DNA of 64,000 nucleotides, from the NCBI RefSeq assembly GCF_042477335.2, contig NC_091249.1, positions 43,260,001 to 43,324,000 on the forward strand, read 5' to 3'. Origin of the DNA: Ovis canadensis. Lineage: Eukaryota; Chordata; Mammalia; Artiodactyla; Bovidae. Under the pieces are notes generated by a model. That model searched no databases. It worked only from the letters and a program-made list of their open reading frames with translations, and was not told the DNA's origin. The translations under genes and the position numbers were made by a program. This document shows positions 9,781-22,666 of the stretch, piece by piece (positions within the stretch are counted from its first letter, which is position 1; the number at the start of each line of letters is the position of its first letter).

Positions 9781-12519
9781 AAAGACTTAATTTCATATGC
9801 CCGTATCCCTAAAGCATCCACAGATGTCAGAGATGAGGAAGACGAGTTTCTGAAGAGGTGAGCCCTGCTAGGGGAATATTTGCATAAAGCTGATTTAGCA
9901 AGTGAAAAATGGACTGTGACAGATTAATGCTGGGCGGCTTGATCTGCTCAGTGTCTGGCCCACACAGCCTGGGTCTGATCAGATCTTCAAAGTCATATGG
10001 TCCCTATTTGGTTTTACAATAAATAACTCAGACTTATGAGTTAGACACCAATTAATGAAATCATCTAGCCCAGAGGAGAGCAATCCTCCTGGGCAGTCTT
10101 TTTGGAAGCACAGACCATGCACTCGGTTTGCCAAGGGTGGGGCTTTTATCCCTGCCCGTGATAGAAATGGTAAGAATCCTCCCAATTCCAGGTGACCTTT
10201 GCTCTAGACGCACCATTGGTTACCAAAGAGGATCAAGAGGGATTGGCTCCCCACAGACTTTACTGAAGATGGAAGGCCACGTTAAATCCAGTCAGAGTTC
10301 GGACTCAGTACTGGGAAATACTGGAGGTCAGCAGAGGAAGGGCACGTAACTTCTGCTAAAACTAGGTTTACTTAATTTTGTTTATATCCATCCTGAAAGG
10401 ATATAGAAATGACTCCAGGCAGTGTTGTTCTGGGCTGGGAAGTGCTTAATGCAGTGTCTTGAGGCATCGTGTTCCTGGTGGAGAAAGAAAACTATGGACG
10501 TGTTCATATATACTGAGAACTGAACCCACCACAGGTCTTCAATAAATATCAAGCAATCAATCAATTCTCCAGCACAGGGAAGCTTCCTGTTCCAAACATG
10601 CAGTCATGGAAGGGAGCTTGGCCCAAGACCTACCGATCTTCTCCAAATGATGCGGCTCCCAACTCCAGGAAAAGTTCTGGGTTGTTGTTGTTTTTTTTTT
10701 TTTTTCCCATCCCATAGCAACTGATGGCACAATCCTTGGCAGTCCTGGAAACAGTGATTTCCAGATTAAGACACCGATGCAGTGAGGCTCTGCTACACAC
10801 TGGTTGAACTTTTACAACTTAATGGAAAGAGAATCTTAAATTATCACCTGGCAGCTGATTGGAAGTGGCTGTACCTGTTTTCAGAAATGCTCTAAGCAAA
10901 AATTGATGTGATTTTTAAAATGGAAATCTATTGTATGGAACTCTTTAGCATGGAAAGCACTTGCTGGAAGATAGCCATAAACTACATTTATTTGATTCAA
11001 TTTTGCATCAATCATCATGCCTCAAAGATGCCATTCTGCATTTTTTTTTAGTGATACATAAATTATAAATTTTTACCTCTAAGTGTGGGGAAAGAGAACT
11101 TTAAAAACCCACTGTAACGGTTAACGAGCTCCTAACAATTGTTAAACACTGCTATTGCAAAAACGATTACCAGGAAGCTTAAACCTTGCGATTGTCCACT
11201 TTACAACTTATAATACTGATGTTTCACCAAATGCGAAATTCACCTCTGAGAGTTCCGCTTTTACATTGCTCTTTAAAATGATGCACATTTTAATGGTTCC
11301 TTGGGCACATATGATTTGCAAGACTGTTTCAGCTGTAACTTTATAGACCTTCTGATGGACCATTTGTCTTTGCCTTTTGGAGAAGAGAACTAAAGTTATG
11401 TGATCATATATGTTTTCTATTTAATAGCTATGTATCAAATCCCTACATACTCTTTAGTGTGGTGGGGTAATAATTTGATATATTAACTATGCGAGGTTTT
11501 TTCCTTTGCATTTATTTTAGCCCGGTGACCCTGTGAGTGTCTCCCATTAGGGCTATTAGCCATATGGTCTCCACTGGAGGGCAATTTCAGAGGGAATGGG
11601 TGAACAAGGGGGCAGATCATGAGTTTTTAAATTCCAAAGCTGCTTATCCTTGAGTCTGACAGAGGAAGTGATGAGAATCAGACCTAACTCATCTCTCTGG
11701 GGTTCTACTCCTCACCCTAACCCAAAATAGTGATCCTGAGCAAAACAGAGCTGAGATTTCTGGGTGGCCATAAGATGGGGGTGGATACTTGGCCCAGGTT
11801 GGGGGTGGGTAATGAGGGATAGTGAAATGGGCCTATTTTCCATAGAAACTGACAGGTGGCCAAGCCCCTTAGAATTCCTTTGTCACCATGCCTCTGGAAA
11901 GCAAGCTAACGGCATACAGCAGTGGAAAGAGAGGGAAGAGAGAGGATGTGCTCAGGAGGTCCTGAGGCCAGTAAGCAGCCACTGTAGAAGGAGATGCCAC
12001 CTGGGGCTCCCAGCCAGGGCTCTAATGAGGCATCATTCAAGTTAGCAGATGCCAACTAAAAAGACCAGCTAAGAATCAAAATACACAGCACCTCTTAGCA
12101 GAAGCCAGAAGGCATAAGGCCCAAGCACTTTTCACCTCCACAATCTTATGCACCCCCCTAAACTTACCCCAGACACCCTATTGCCAAGGAAGACTCTCTC
12201 AAGTCAACTGAGATGATGTCTTGAGAGTAAGGCCTTCTGAATCCCTAATCCCGCGCAGGAGAAGGAAAGAAAAAGGAAACCTTTAAGTGACTGAATCTGC
12301 CCTTAAAATCACTGGTCAAATATTACAATTGACTAGACCACATTTTGGCTGTCAGATGAAGACAGAAATTAAGTGTCAGGAATGGAGCCCAGTGTAGTGT
12401 GAAACAAATATTCTCCCTATTGCCCACATAAACAGTAACAACATACTGAACGGAAGATAGGCCAAGAAAACTTTTAGTAAAATCATATGTATAAGGTTTC
12501 CCTGGTGAGTGGAAAGTCA
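9781..12519. other. No recognised feature
   Basis: About 2.7 kb of unique-looking, AT-rich intergenic DNA with a T-run near 10692-10706. No frame shows a recognisable domain. Confidence 0.5.
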
Positions 12520-12690
12520 CCCTAAGGCCAGGGTTCCAGTCTCAGCCCTGCCACTCACTAGCACTAGGTGAGCCATCTTTCCCAGACTCTGTTTTCTCAT
12601 GTGTAAAATGGGGATGAATGACACTGCTCTATCTCATGAAGAATTGCACAGAGTCAAGGTGAAGATCAAATACGAAAGTGAGTGAATGTA
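12520..12690 (+). mobile_element. MIR SINE, sense
   Basis: AGGGTTCCAGTCTCAGCCCT, GCCACTCACTAGCACTAGGT, CTGTTTTCTCATGTGTAAAA and TGGGGATGAATGACACTG follow the MIR consensus in order. Confidence 0.8.
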
Positions 12691-15600
12691 CCTCTTAGGC
12701 TACAAAATAATTTAAACGAAAGATATTTCAACTATTTCTTTCCGAGCAACAGAAACATGGGGAGATTAGCTCCAAGAGGCAACAAGAGCACTCGGCAGTG
12801 TATATGTAGGTCATTCAAATGGTCTGCCCTAGGGATCCAAGAGGCAAAAGCTCACTTAAGATTTTAAATAATTCTTGATTGGCATATTAGGAGAATGGTT
12901 GGTAGTCGGACTATTTTTCAACACTATGATTTTTCATCACATCTAAATCCAATAAGTGTGGAAAGCATGACATCTCCCTCCCTGACCAACACTCAACATA
13001 CCAGGGAGAAAGCCCTGGAAATTGATTTGGTCCAAACATGTGTTCCTCTTTCTTTTATAAGGCAGATTTCTGACTCTCTGTATCACACTAGTTCTTCATA
13101 TCAGAAGACTGTATTATAAAGTTAACAACTAATCTAAATAAGAAACGTCAATCCTCTCATGCTTCATCTCAAAGAAAGTAAATCAGATGCCAAGAAGCTA
13201 TGAGATACTGAAAAGAAATGGAACCATAAAAAACAGGACCGGGTGATGGATAAACAAAGTCTGGGAGTGGTGGTCGGTGAATACAGAGGAATTATTCAGC
13301 GTGTGCCCCAATGCCTGTGTGGCCCACACACACGATGCCTGCAAGGGGCCATACATACACTCAGTTAACTTAGAACAGCGCGGCCACACATACTCAGGCG
13401 GGTCTGCCTTTCTGTGCGATTCAAAATATTGTAAAATTATTTCTTGCACATGGAATATTTATTATATATTGCTTTACTATACAATGAAACTTTTATACAT
13501 ACATATTACTGTACTTTACATGCATTTTAAGGATTTTTCAAGGATAACTGGACTACACACATTTCTTGCCTTAAATAATACTGATTTTGATCTCCATATA
13601 AAATGGAACTTCATTCATAGCTTAATAGTCAATTCTTGCTCAATTGACAAAACTCAAAACATGAAAGCATTGTGCAACTCTCTAAGGCAGAGTCAACCAT
13701 ATCTACCTACTTTTAGAGAAGTAAAATTAATTCCAAATTTATTTGGAAGTGAATATCCATGCTAAACTTACAGACCTTTAAATAAGATTTGAACCTCCTC
13801 TGCTAATCTGTTTATTTCACTCCCAGTTAACCCAATTCCAGGGCTAACACCGTATCTTCAAAATCCTCAGAAACTTGGCTTCCAGAAGTACTGGCTTCAC
13901 AAATGGAACAGAAGGTAGGGTGAGTAAGGCATCACATACACAACCAAGGCTTGACATAGGGCAGAGGTATCTGATTTGAAAATCAATCCATTTTAATCAC
14001 ATTGCAAACTAGGAAGATAGACATGCATCCCTAGGAAGGGGTAGTGCAGGCAGGAAGTCAGAAAATAAGCTTCAATGTCCTCTTTTGCTAACAGTCTCTG
14101 GAGAGCTACATGAATTTTTGGTGAGAATAGTTCTGCAAGTGCAATGATAGAAAATTACTATTGACCTTTTCAATAGGCAAAATTGTGATGAAATCTGTTT
14201 TTCTGATGCCTTTCAGACCGGTTACTTCTAAACACCAGCAAATTCTGGAATTAGAGAGTGACTGTAAACAAGTATTCTCAGCTCAGCAGAGACTCAAGAG
14301 GACGGATACACTATGGTTTTCATACTCAGAGGAGGCAAGTGGAAAATGATGCCAGCAAGCAGCATTAATTTGATCCCTAACAACCATCATTCATGGCAAA
14401 ACTAAGCTGAGAAACTTCATATTCAGAAATGCTGGGGCTATAAGCTTCACCAGCCATGGCCCCTGGGGAATGCATTTGTTAAGGTTCAGTGCTTGCCTAC
14501 TGATTATGTTTTTAAAACAGTTACCTAAAATGCACATTTTCACACTCTTTCCTAGGAAAGCCACAGGTGTTTCAAGGGACAAAAAGACGACTGGTGGGTC
14601 CTCCTCCAAATAAAACATTTTCACTTTTATCTGTTCTATATATTGGGATTTTAAGGTTTCATTTTTTAAGTCCATTGTTTAAAAAAAAAGTTTAAAAATT
14701 ACCGACCTAAACTGCACTGCCAACTGGTAAGTTTTTCTACTCCGCTTGGACCAAATTGATACCTCTGGGTGATGAGTTTTATAGGTTGATGGTGCATAGA
14801 CATAAAGGGTATATCCTTGAATCAATTTTCAATAGAAGCCTTTGTTTAATAGAATACTGCCTGGGCCTTGAATTATGAGAGGACAAACCAGAAACACTTG
14901 TGTGACCAGGCATTATCTCGATGTCTGTCATTTGTCCCCTGATTTGCCTCATTCTGGCTAAATACTGTACATCAGTGACTTCCAAATGGTTTTCAGCATC
15001 ATTTCCATATCTTTATATTTTAGTTTCCTTCTAATAATCTTGGTAAAATGTAAAGTTAGCCTCCTTCTGCTCTCCAACCCAAGAATTTCTTAGCCTTCCC
15101 TTCTCTTCTTTCTGGTCAAATCTTGCAGGTTGCAAACTTATTTTCTGGCCCACTTTGGATGGTGAATTAGAGATACAAGAACAATTTTCACAGTTTTTCT
15201 AACTAAGAAGGAAACCGAAATGTCCTTCCAAAGTCAGAGGAAAGTCCTACAGTTTTGCACTTTCCTAGGCAGCAGGGAAAGATACAGGTTTCCTATACAT
15301 GCATACATCTCTCTGACACGTGCTTACTGGAGCTAATCAATTGCTGGGCAGTTTTTACACCACGTTTGGTCTTCAGCTCCTAACACACTGCTTTTTGCAT
15401 ATGAGAAGTCATGTCCAATGTTGAGATTTCTGGTTCTACTGAGTGACCCCAGAAGAGGCAAAAAACTTGATACTTGTTTTGAGGGAAGAGTTTCATTTGG
15501 AGGAGACCAGTTCTCATCAAGGAAACTCTTTGGTTTTAGTGAGGGGCACTGGCAGTCCCCTTGGAGCCAAGTTGCTCATGAGATTCCCCCCATAGCCCTG

Positions 15601-17897
15601 TGGGAGAATGTTCCATGCCAACCACCATGTACCTGGGAAAAGAGGCACATATAACTCCACAGCAGGTCATTCTGAAGAGGAAAAACATAGTTGGGCAGAG
15701 AAGGAGGGGTGTCTCCTTATCACAAAGCCTCCTTTGACAGAATCAAGCACACTTGACTGGTTGATGAACCCCAGGCCTCCCAGGGCCACCCTCAGCACAA
15801 ACCAGCACTGATTCCTGCCCTCTGTGCATTTCTGCACTCTAAGGAGTAGCTGTCCGAGAAAACTTCACCAAGCTGGAGTTTATAATGTCCCTCTGGAACA
15901 TTCTTCGAGGGCTCTGCCAGCTAGAGTGTTGCTTAGGGACCCTGGCTTTGCAAGGGCCCCAGAAGACAGACCTTGAGGATAGTAAGGCCTCAAATGAAAA
16001 AAAAGAAGAAAGAAAAGCCCACAAGACCCAGCTTCTGACCCTGTCAGAGAGGGAGCCAACCAAGCTGTTTCCACTCACCAGGCCAAACCCAGAAAAGAGG
16101 GTTTGACTGGACATGGTATTGAGTTTTTCTGTTGACTTCTCAGGTTGACCCACTGACCAAACATGATACCCCACCACTGCTTGGGATTTTGCAAGTTTAT
16201 AATCCATATAGAAGAAACATTGTTATATAAACTTTGCCAAGACTATAGGCCCTTTAAATTCCCAACTAAGAAGCTGAAGAAATTTATGGCAGTGTTGCTA
16301 GATGGGGAAGCCAAGTAAACTCACAGTGTTGATCTTAGGTCTGTTTAAATTTCTCTTGCCTTCTGGCACTTTAAGAAGTAGTGGAAAGAAATCATTTACT
16401 CATAGGTGCATTAAGCGTTTGGAAACACAGGGGTACCGGGGAAGAGCGTTAGAACGTAATTGATGTGGTCCTGGCCTGTGGAGGGCAGGATTTCACTCCA
16501 ACACTGGAGCCGTTCCTGTCCCAGGTGGCACAAAAACCTAACAGTACCTTCGTGCAATAAATAGAGTGAATTATGTGGAGGCTCAGTTTTCCTACCAGTG
16601 AAGTCTTGGTAATTAACCAGCCCTCCCCTGCGTCCCCATAAAAGGACAGGCTGCTTGGAAATGGAGCTAGTCATCGTATAAGGAAGATCTAGTTGGCCTC
16701 AAAGTGTAAGGACCGGGCTTTCTTACGTAGGTTGCCTCTGCTCCTTTGTAATTAGTTCTGGGTCTCTCCTCTGTTTCGGGAGATCAGTAATGATCGCAGG
16801 ATTGGCAATAAGAGTCACCCCATTTCAGGTCCTTTTAGGACTGTAGCAGGAGGAGAATGAGTGGAACCCTAAAGAGAAAAAGCAGCATTTTAGTACACAC
16901 AGTTCGGCCTTCATTTGTGCATTGCATGTCTCGTGGGAGAATCTGGGATTCAATCAACAATGAGCACTTTCGGCAAAATGCTGTGCTTCTGCGTGCCTCA
17001 TGGAGGAGAGTGAGGCAAAATGTGTGGAATCTCCAGTCTTGCCCAGAGCTGAAAGTGAAATGAAGGAGACTATTTTTACATGCCAGATTACCTTGATTTA
17101 ATACAAGATGAAATGCAATCTGATATGAGAACTGGTAATGGACTAACAAATGACTCAAGTAAAAAGTCATTTTAATGTAAAGTCCTGGGCATGATGTATA
17201 ACCTTCCTGGGAAGCCTGCTAATTGTGCGCCCCTAAGGTTCATGGCTCTAGGAATTTTCTGGATGTGACTCCTAATTCTTATCTACCCTCCTCCCGCCGT
17301 CTCCACTTTAGTGCTCACTTGTGTGTAATCTGAGCATTGTACACTGGGAAAACTTGCTGAAGTTGAAAAGCAGAGGAAAATATGCCTTAATAGAATTTAT
17401 AATTTAACAACCCAATAAGTCAGACTAGAATTTATTGGAGCAACATTTCCTAAGAATCTTCCATATCCCAACTTCCACAATCAGTGACCTAGATCTTTAA
17501 AAGAAAAGGAAAGCATGTTTTAGAATTTTTTTTTTCCCAGCTGGAGAAAGCTGAACTTAAGTCCATATGGTTATTTATAGACAGAGGGGACAGTGAAAGA
17601 AAGAAAGAAAGGAATAAAGAAAGCAAAACAAAGGTCTTGGTTTCTAATTTCTCTGCAGCAGCAATGACTTACTTCTGTTTTCATTCCCTCTAGTCTCCTC
17701 CCTCCTCCCATTAAGTTCTTGGATTTGTGTATCTTTAGATGCAGGCACTCAATGCTTTCTTTACTCAGGAAGTTATTCTCCTCACGCCTTGTGAGGTCTT
17801 GGAACAAAAATTAGTTGAGAGAGAAACAACTGTTGCTTCACTGTCCAGAAAAAAAAAAAATTACATTGCATCATGTAGCTCTAAAAAGTTTGGTGGG
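12691..17897. other. Long unique intergenic stretch, no supported gene
   Basis: About 5.2 kb without clear repeats. Long frames (13277-13765 plus, 15839-16207 minus) lack domain similarity, Kozak context or splice partners. The block 16850-17170 is repeat-free and AT-rich and may be constrained, but that cannot be judged here. Confidence 0.5.
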
Positions 17898-17920
17898 TTT
17901 TTTTTTTTTTTTTTTTTTTT
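17898..17920. repeat. Poly-T tract (T23)
   Basis: Twenty-three consecutive T, followed by a G-rich stretch (17921-18010). It may be the antisense tail of a worn retroposon, but no body is recognisable beside it. Confidence 0.85.
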
Positions 17921-18784
17921 GTGCAAGGGGAGGGGAGGGTGGAGATAGCACTGAATTGTGGTGGGGGTGGGGAGGGGGGTGCGGCAGAGCAGGGAGGAAA
18001 GCAAAGGGGAGGAGAAACTCGTTGCCCACATGTGTAATTTTCTCCTTTGGGGAACACATGAGCCAGCAGTCACTGTCCGCAAATGCGGTTTGTAGGGGTA
18101 CAAAATGAACATGAAAAGCATTTGGGTTTCAACCACCTAAGTCAGGATGTGTGGTGTCTGTGCCTGAGAGGATTCTCAGTCTTTCCGTCTAATTTCTTCA
18201 CGTTATCCCTCACTCTCACTAATCCCCCACCACCCCTCGCTCAATACTAAGGCTTTCCTCAATAACAAAAATGTTTTACGAAAAGTAGGCTTTATACTCA
18301 AAGCGTTCACTGCTTGCTCCCTTAAAGGAGGAGAAACGTGGTTTGGAAAGGCTTTGTTTATTGGTCTATAAATCATGGTCACCAAGTCTGACCCAGCCGC
18401 TGGGGTGCCTGGGGTCACGGGACCCTTTCAGAACTTAGATGCTCTGAAGCTTCTCTTTTTGCTAGGCTCTTAATCAACCCTGCAAAGGCAGAAAGAACAT
18501 CAAACAACTAAGACCTTGGAGAAGGATTGGTGGTTTAAATGACTCAGCCTCTGCCCGAGAGAAAGAATTTCTTAGCGATTCAACCCCCTCATAAGTGGGT
18601 TTTCTGATTATCTGGAGGCAGAAGAGGGGCTGACAAGGGAGAAAGAAGAAATTAATCTAAATAATACAAATGATTTAAAACCAAGAGCAAAGATAGTATC
18701 AACCCCTCTGCGTTTCTTCCTCTTGATAATAAAGAAAATAGTAACTGCTCCCCAGAGACACTGAGACATCAGAGGTGACGCTCA

Positions 18785-18967
18785 ATCTACCAGCCAGTCT
18801 GCCCAGGTCTGATCCTGGCTCCTTGTGCCTCAATTTTTCTCATTTGTAAAATGGTGATAATTTTAGTCTCTACCTTATAGGGCTGTTGTGAGAACTCAAT
18901 CAGAAAATCAAAGTGTTTGGAAGAGCCCAGTATATAGTAAGTGCTCAATAAAAGCTAGCTATTATCA
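18785..18967 (+). mobile_element. MIR SINE, sense
   Basis: GTGCCTCAATTTTTCTCATT, TGTAAAATGGTGATAATTTT, CTTATAGGGCTGTTGTGAGA and TAGTAAGTGCTCAATAAAAG follow the MIR consensus closely. Confidence 0.88.
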
Positions 18968-19074
18968 GAACACCTGTCAAGCTCCTCATACGGTTTCTAG
19001 ACCCTCAAAGGAAGCTGGTTTCCCTACAAATTCTGAATTACCCGGGCACATGCAAAATAAAGCAGCACAAAGTA

Positions 19075-19225
19075 ATTACCAGTCAGACCTGGATTCAAAT
19101 CTTGACTCCTTTACTCACTAGCTATGTGATCTTGAACAAACTGCTTTATATGAGCCTCAGTTTTCTTCTCGAAACTGGATAACAATGCTTACGTCACACG
19201 GTAGCTATGAGGACAAAATCAGAGG
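19075..19225 (+). mobile_element. MIR SINE, sense
   Basis: AGACCTGGATTCAAATCTTG, ACTCACTAGCTATGTGATCT, GAGCCTCAGTTTTCTTCTCG and a GGTAGCTATGAGGAC remnant. Lies about 110 bases after another MIR in the same orientation. Confidence 0.82.
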
Positions 19226-19529
19226 CTCCACACAGGAGAATGTTTCATTTGATGGTGATGTCTGGCTTAGAAACTGTCAGAAGTCATAGATCCACGCTCA
19301 GCATTCACTGAGCTGATAAAATAAGCATGTACTGAACTCCCACTCTGGGCAGCTGCTTCAACGCTAGATTCTAAAGATACGGCAGTGGACTTTACACAGT
19401 CCTGACTCAAAGAACAAGTCTAGGGAAGGAGACACGTAAGGAAACATCATTTTAATTCTCTGTGGTTCTTGGTTTCTCAAAGCATATTCAGAAGATCAGA
19501 AGAGACTCAATAACATACTGTTCCCTTAC

Positions 19530-19740
19530 CTAAAACATCTTTTTCCAATGCTCCATCAAAGTAACTCCTATTGTCCTTCATTTTTAAGACTGAACTTCAC
19601 TTGGTCAAAGAAGCTTTCCTGAACTCCAAGTTGCTACACAGTATGAAGGCAGTCTATGTTTCCCATTTTCTAACACTCAGCACATAATGGCTTGTTTATT
19701 ACACTCCCTACTACCATAGTCTACTAGCATTTTCAGGGCC
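19530..19740 (+). mobile_element. L2 LINE 3' fragment, sense
   Basis: GACTGAACTTCACTTGGTCA, AAGAAGCTTTCCTGAACTCC and TTTTCTAACACTCAGCACAT resemble the L2 3' end ('agctcaaatgtcacctcctccaggaagccttccctga'). Confidence 0.5.
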
Positions 19741-20420
19741 CGTGTTAAATTCACTCACTTGGAAAATGCAGTATAAATCTTTTACACACAAAGAACTGAT
19801 TCGTCCTCTCCTCCTCCGCCCTGCCCCAAATGGCTCATGAATGAAAGAACTAATTACGAGGTGAATCAACTTTCTAGGACATCCTGGGACCTAGACTCTG
19901 TTCTGAAGGGCCTGGAGGCAATGCTGTGCTCATTAACACAATCCAATGAGTCAAGAATTACTCTAAGAATTCAGAAATAAATCCTCTTATAGATGGTCTT
20001 TTAGCAAGGGTGCCAAGACCATTCGTGGGGAAAGGACAGTCTTTTAAACAGATTGTATTGAGAAAAACTGAATAGCCAGGTGTGAAAGAGTAAAACTGGA
20101 CCCTCACCATATAGCCTATATCATTAACTTAAAATGGATCAAAGACGAAAAGGGAAGAACTGAAACTATAAAACTCTTAGGAAAAAATATAGGGAAAAGC
20201 TTCAAGACGTTAGATTTAACAATGATTTCTTGGTTATGACACCAAAGTCACAGCCAACAAGGAAAAAATAGATTAATTGGACTTCATGAAAATTTAAATA
20301 CTTTGCACATCAAAGGACACAATCAACAGAGTGAAAAACTGACTCAAGGAATGGAAAAAAAAAAATCTGTAAATCATATAACCCCTGGATAAGGGGTTTA
20401 TATACACAATATATTAAACT

Positions 20421-20658
20421 CCTGCTGCTGCTGCTGCTGCTAAGTCACTTCAGTCATGTCTGACTCTGTGTGACCCATAGACGGCAGCCCACCAGGCTCC
20501 CCCATCCCTGGGATTCTCCAGGCAAGAACACTGGAGTGGGTTGCCATTTCCTTCTCCAATGCATGAAAGTGAAAAGTGAAAATAAAGTCACTCAGTCATG
20601 TCCGACTCTTAGCGACCCCATGGACTGCAGCCCAGCAGCCTCCTCCATCCATGGATTT
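20421..20658 (-). mobile_element. ART2A/BovA SINE dimer, antisense, nested in L1
   Basis: Starts with a (CTG)n tail, then TAAGTCACTTCAGTCATGTC, AAGAACACTGGAGTGGGTTG, and a second monomer start AGTCACTCAGTCATGTCCGA. This is the two-monomer arrangement of the ruminant BovA dimer, truncated at its sense-strand 5' side. Confidence 0.88.
20422..20441. repeat. (CTG)n microsatellite at SINE tail
   Basis: Six to seven CTG units forming the antisense (CAG)n tail of the SINE at 20421-20658. The same AGCAGCAG tail ends the sense dimer at 59548-59815. Confidence 0.85.
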
Positions 20659-20691
20659 TAAAAAACTAACTTGACCTTAAAATGGGCAAAG

Positions 20692-20870
20692 GGGGACTTG
20701 TGGTGGTCCAGGGACTAAGAATCTGCCTTCCAGTGCGGGGGACGTGGGTTTGGTCCCTGGTTGTGGAGCTAGGACCCCACATACCACAACTGGAGAGAAG
20801 CCTACACAGCAACAAGGAGCCGTCCTGCCTCCATTAAGATCCAAGGCAGCCAAATAAATATTTAACAAAG
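20692..20870 (+). mobile_element. Bov-tA SINE, sense, nested in L1 with target-site duplication
   Basis: GGGGACTTGTGGTGGTCCAG, GGGTTTGGTCCCTGGTTGTG and a CCAAATAAATATTTAACAAAG tail. The flanks TAAAATGGGCAAAG at 20678-20691 and 20871-20884 are identical 14-base duplications of L1 sequence, so this SINE landed in a pre-existing L1. Confidence 0.93.
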
Positions 20871-21740
20871 TAAAATGGGCAAAGGACTTGAATAGACATT
20901 TCTTCAAAGAAGACACAACAAATGGCCAATAAGCACATGAAAAGATACTCAGCATCACTAATCATTAGGGAAATAAATGCAAATAAGAACCATGAGGGAC
21001 TACTTCATACCACTAAGATAACTATGGTTAAATGAACAAACAAACAAAAAACAGAAGATTACAACTGTTGAGGAGGATGTGAAAAATTGGGATGCTTGTG
21101 GATTGTTGGTAGGAGTGTAAAATGGTACAGCCACTATGGAAAAAGTATGACAGTTTCTCAAAACCTTAAAATGAGAACCGTCATGTGATTCAGCAATTTC
21201 AACTCTAGGGATATACCCAAAAGAATAAAAAACATAATCTTGAAGATATATTTATACACACATGTTCATATCAGCATTATTCACAACAGCCAAAAGGTAG
21301 AAGCAAGCAAAATGTCCCTTGATGAAGGACTGTATAAAGAAAATATAGTATGTATATTCAATGAACATTATTAGTCTTAAAAAGGAAGGAAATTCCATCA
21401 CAATACAACGTGAATGAAACTTGACTCTAAACCAAGTGAAACAAGCCAGTCACAAAATGACAAACACTGCATGATCCCATTCATGCAGGTACCTAGAGTA
21501 GTCAAATTCATAGAGATAGAAAGTAGAACAATCTTTTCCAGGGTCCCACAGGAGGAATTTGGGGAGGGTTAATGGGTACAGGGTATCAGTCTGGGAAGAT
21601 GGAAAAAGTTCTGGAGATGGATGGTAATGATGGATGTATAACAATGTAAAGGTACTTAATGTCTCTGAACTGGACAGGTAGAAATGGTTAAAATGGTAAA
21701 TACTATGTTATGTATTTTTTTACAATTTAAAAATAAAAGA

Positions 21741-22369
21741 TTTACTTTGAACTAAAAGCATTTTGGTAATAAAAGTAGTATGAGAGTCTCATGCCAGGTT
21801 TGAAGTCTGAGGGTGTTTTCCATATGGCTTAAGTTTTCTTTGAAAGGATGAAGGGTGTTGTCAATTTGAGTAGACAGGTGAGGAGAGAAGGCAGGATGAA
21901 ACCCGATGGTATCTGAAAAGAGGGTGGAATTTAGAAAAATCTAAAAACACAGATCTTCCCATTCTTCATTTCCTGCTTCTTTAGACATTCTTGTTTTTTT
22001 CAGGGAAATGGACTCCATCTGGTCTGAGTCATTAGCACTTCTTGAAATGTTGCTTTGAAGAGCTTGCTGATGTGCAAGAAAGCCTTAGCCTCTTCTTATC
22101 TCCTTTGTTTTTAATGAAAGAGCTCTGTGATTGGCCAGAAGATCATAAAACCAATAAGACTCAAAATTATCCAAAGCTGTGGCCTGTGGAGTTTGGGCAC
22201 TTTCAAAACTTGACCCAAAGGAAAAGGGCTGGAAGGACATGCTGTGAGGAAAGCTGTAGAAGGCTGGGTTCCTGAAAAATGAGCTGGGATGGACCCAAAC
22301 TCCTTAAGCAGGGGGAGGCCAGGAGGCCAGGACCCAAGTCTTGCCTCTTAGTTGCCTGCCTCACATAGG
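21741..22369. other. No recognised feature
   Basis: Unique-looking DNA. The frame at 22042-22275 has no recognisable domain. Confidence 0.5.
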
Positions 22370-22486
22370 CACAGCCCTGGTAGCTCAGCGCGTAAAGAAT
22401 CCGCCTGTGATGCAGGAGACCCCGGTTTCATTCCTGGGTTGGGAAGATCAACTGGAGAAGTGATAGGCTACGACTCCAGTATTCTT
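22370..22486 (+). mobile_element. Bov-tA SINE, sense, 5' part interrupted by another SINE
   Basis: CAGCCCTGGTAGCTCAGCGC, AGAATCCGCCTGTGATGCAG, and CTCCAGTATTCTTGGGC, where the element breaks off directly into a second SINE's start. Confidence 0.88.
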
Positions 22487-22666
22487 GGGCTTCCCTGGTG
22501 GTTCAGTTGGTAAAGAACCCACCTGGGAGACATGGGTTCAATCTCTGGGTGGGAAGATCCCCTGGAGAATGGAAAGGCTACCCACTCCAGTATGCTGGCC
22601 TGGAGAATTCCATGGACTGTATAGTCCATGGGGTCGCAGAGTCACACATGACTCTTTCACTTTCAC
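22487..22666 (+). mobile_element. Bov-tA SINE, sense, abutting the preceding copy
   Basis: GGGCTTCCCTGGTGGTTCAG, CATGGGTTCAATCTCTGGG (B-box region), GAATTCCATGGACTGTATAG, and the tail TTTCACTTTCAC. Confidence 0.92.

Larger units (their letters stand above)
20050..21740 (+). mobile_element. L1 LINE 3' end, sense, interrupted by two SINEs
   Basis: Left part (20060-20420): L1 ORF2 3' remnant AAACTCTTAGGAAAAAATAT ... ACAACAGAGTG-type text, with GGACTTCATGAAAATTTAAA and TTTGCACATCAAAGGACACA. It resumes at 20871 with AAAATGGGCAAAGGACTTGA, CATTTCTTCAAAGAAGACAC, GTAGGAGTGTAAAATGGTAC and AGCCACTATGGAAAAAGTAT, and runs to an A-rich tail near 21740. ORF2 is broken. Confidence 0.92.

Noticed and set aside
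13277-13765. A 162-codon plus-strand frame as a gene
   Set aside because: Low-complexity Tyr/Ile-rich translation of AT-rich DNA, with no domain, no splice sites and no promoter evidence.
20422-20441. CTG trinucleotide repeat as an expansion-type locus
   Set aside because: It is the normal tail of an antisense SINE dimer, with only six or seven units, and is intergenic.
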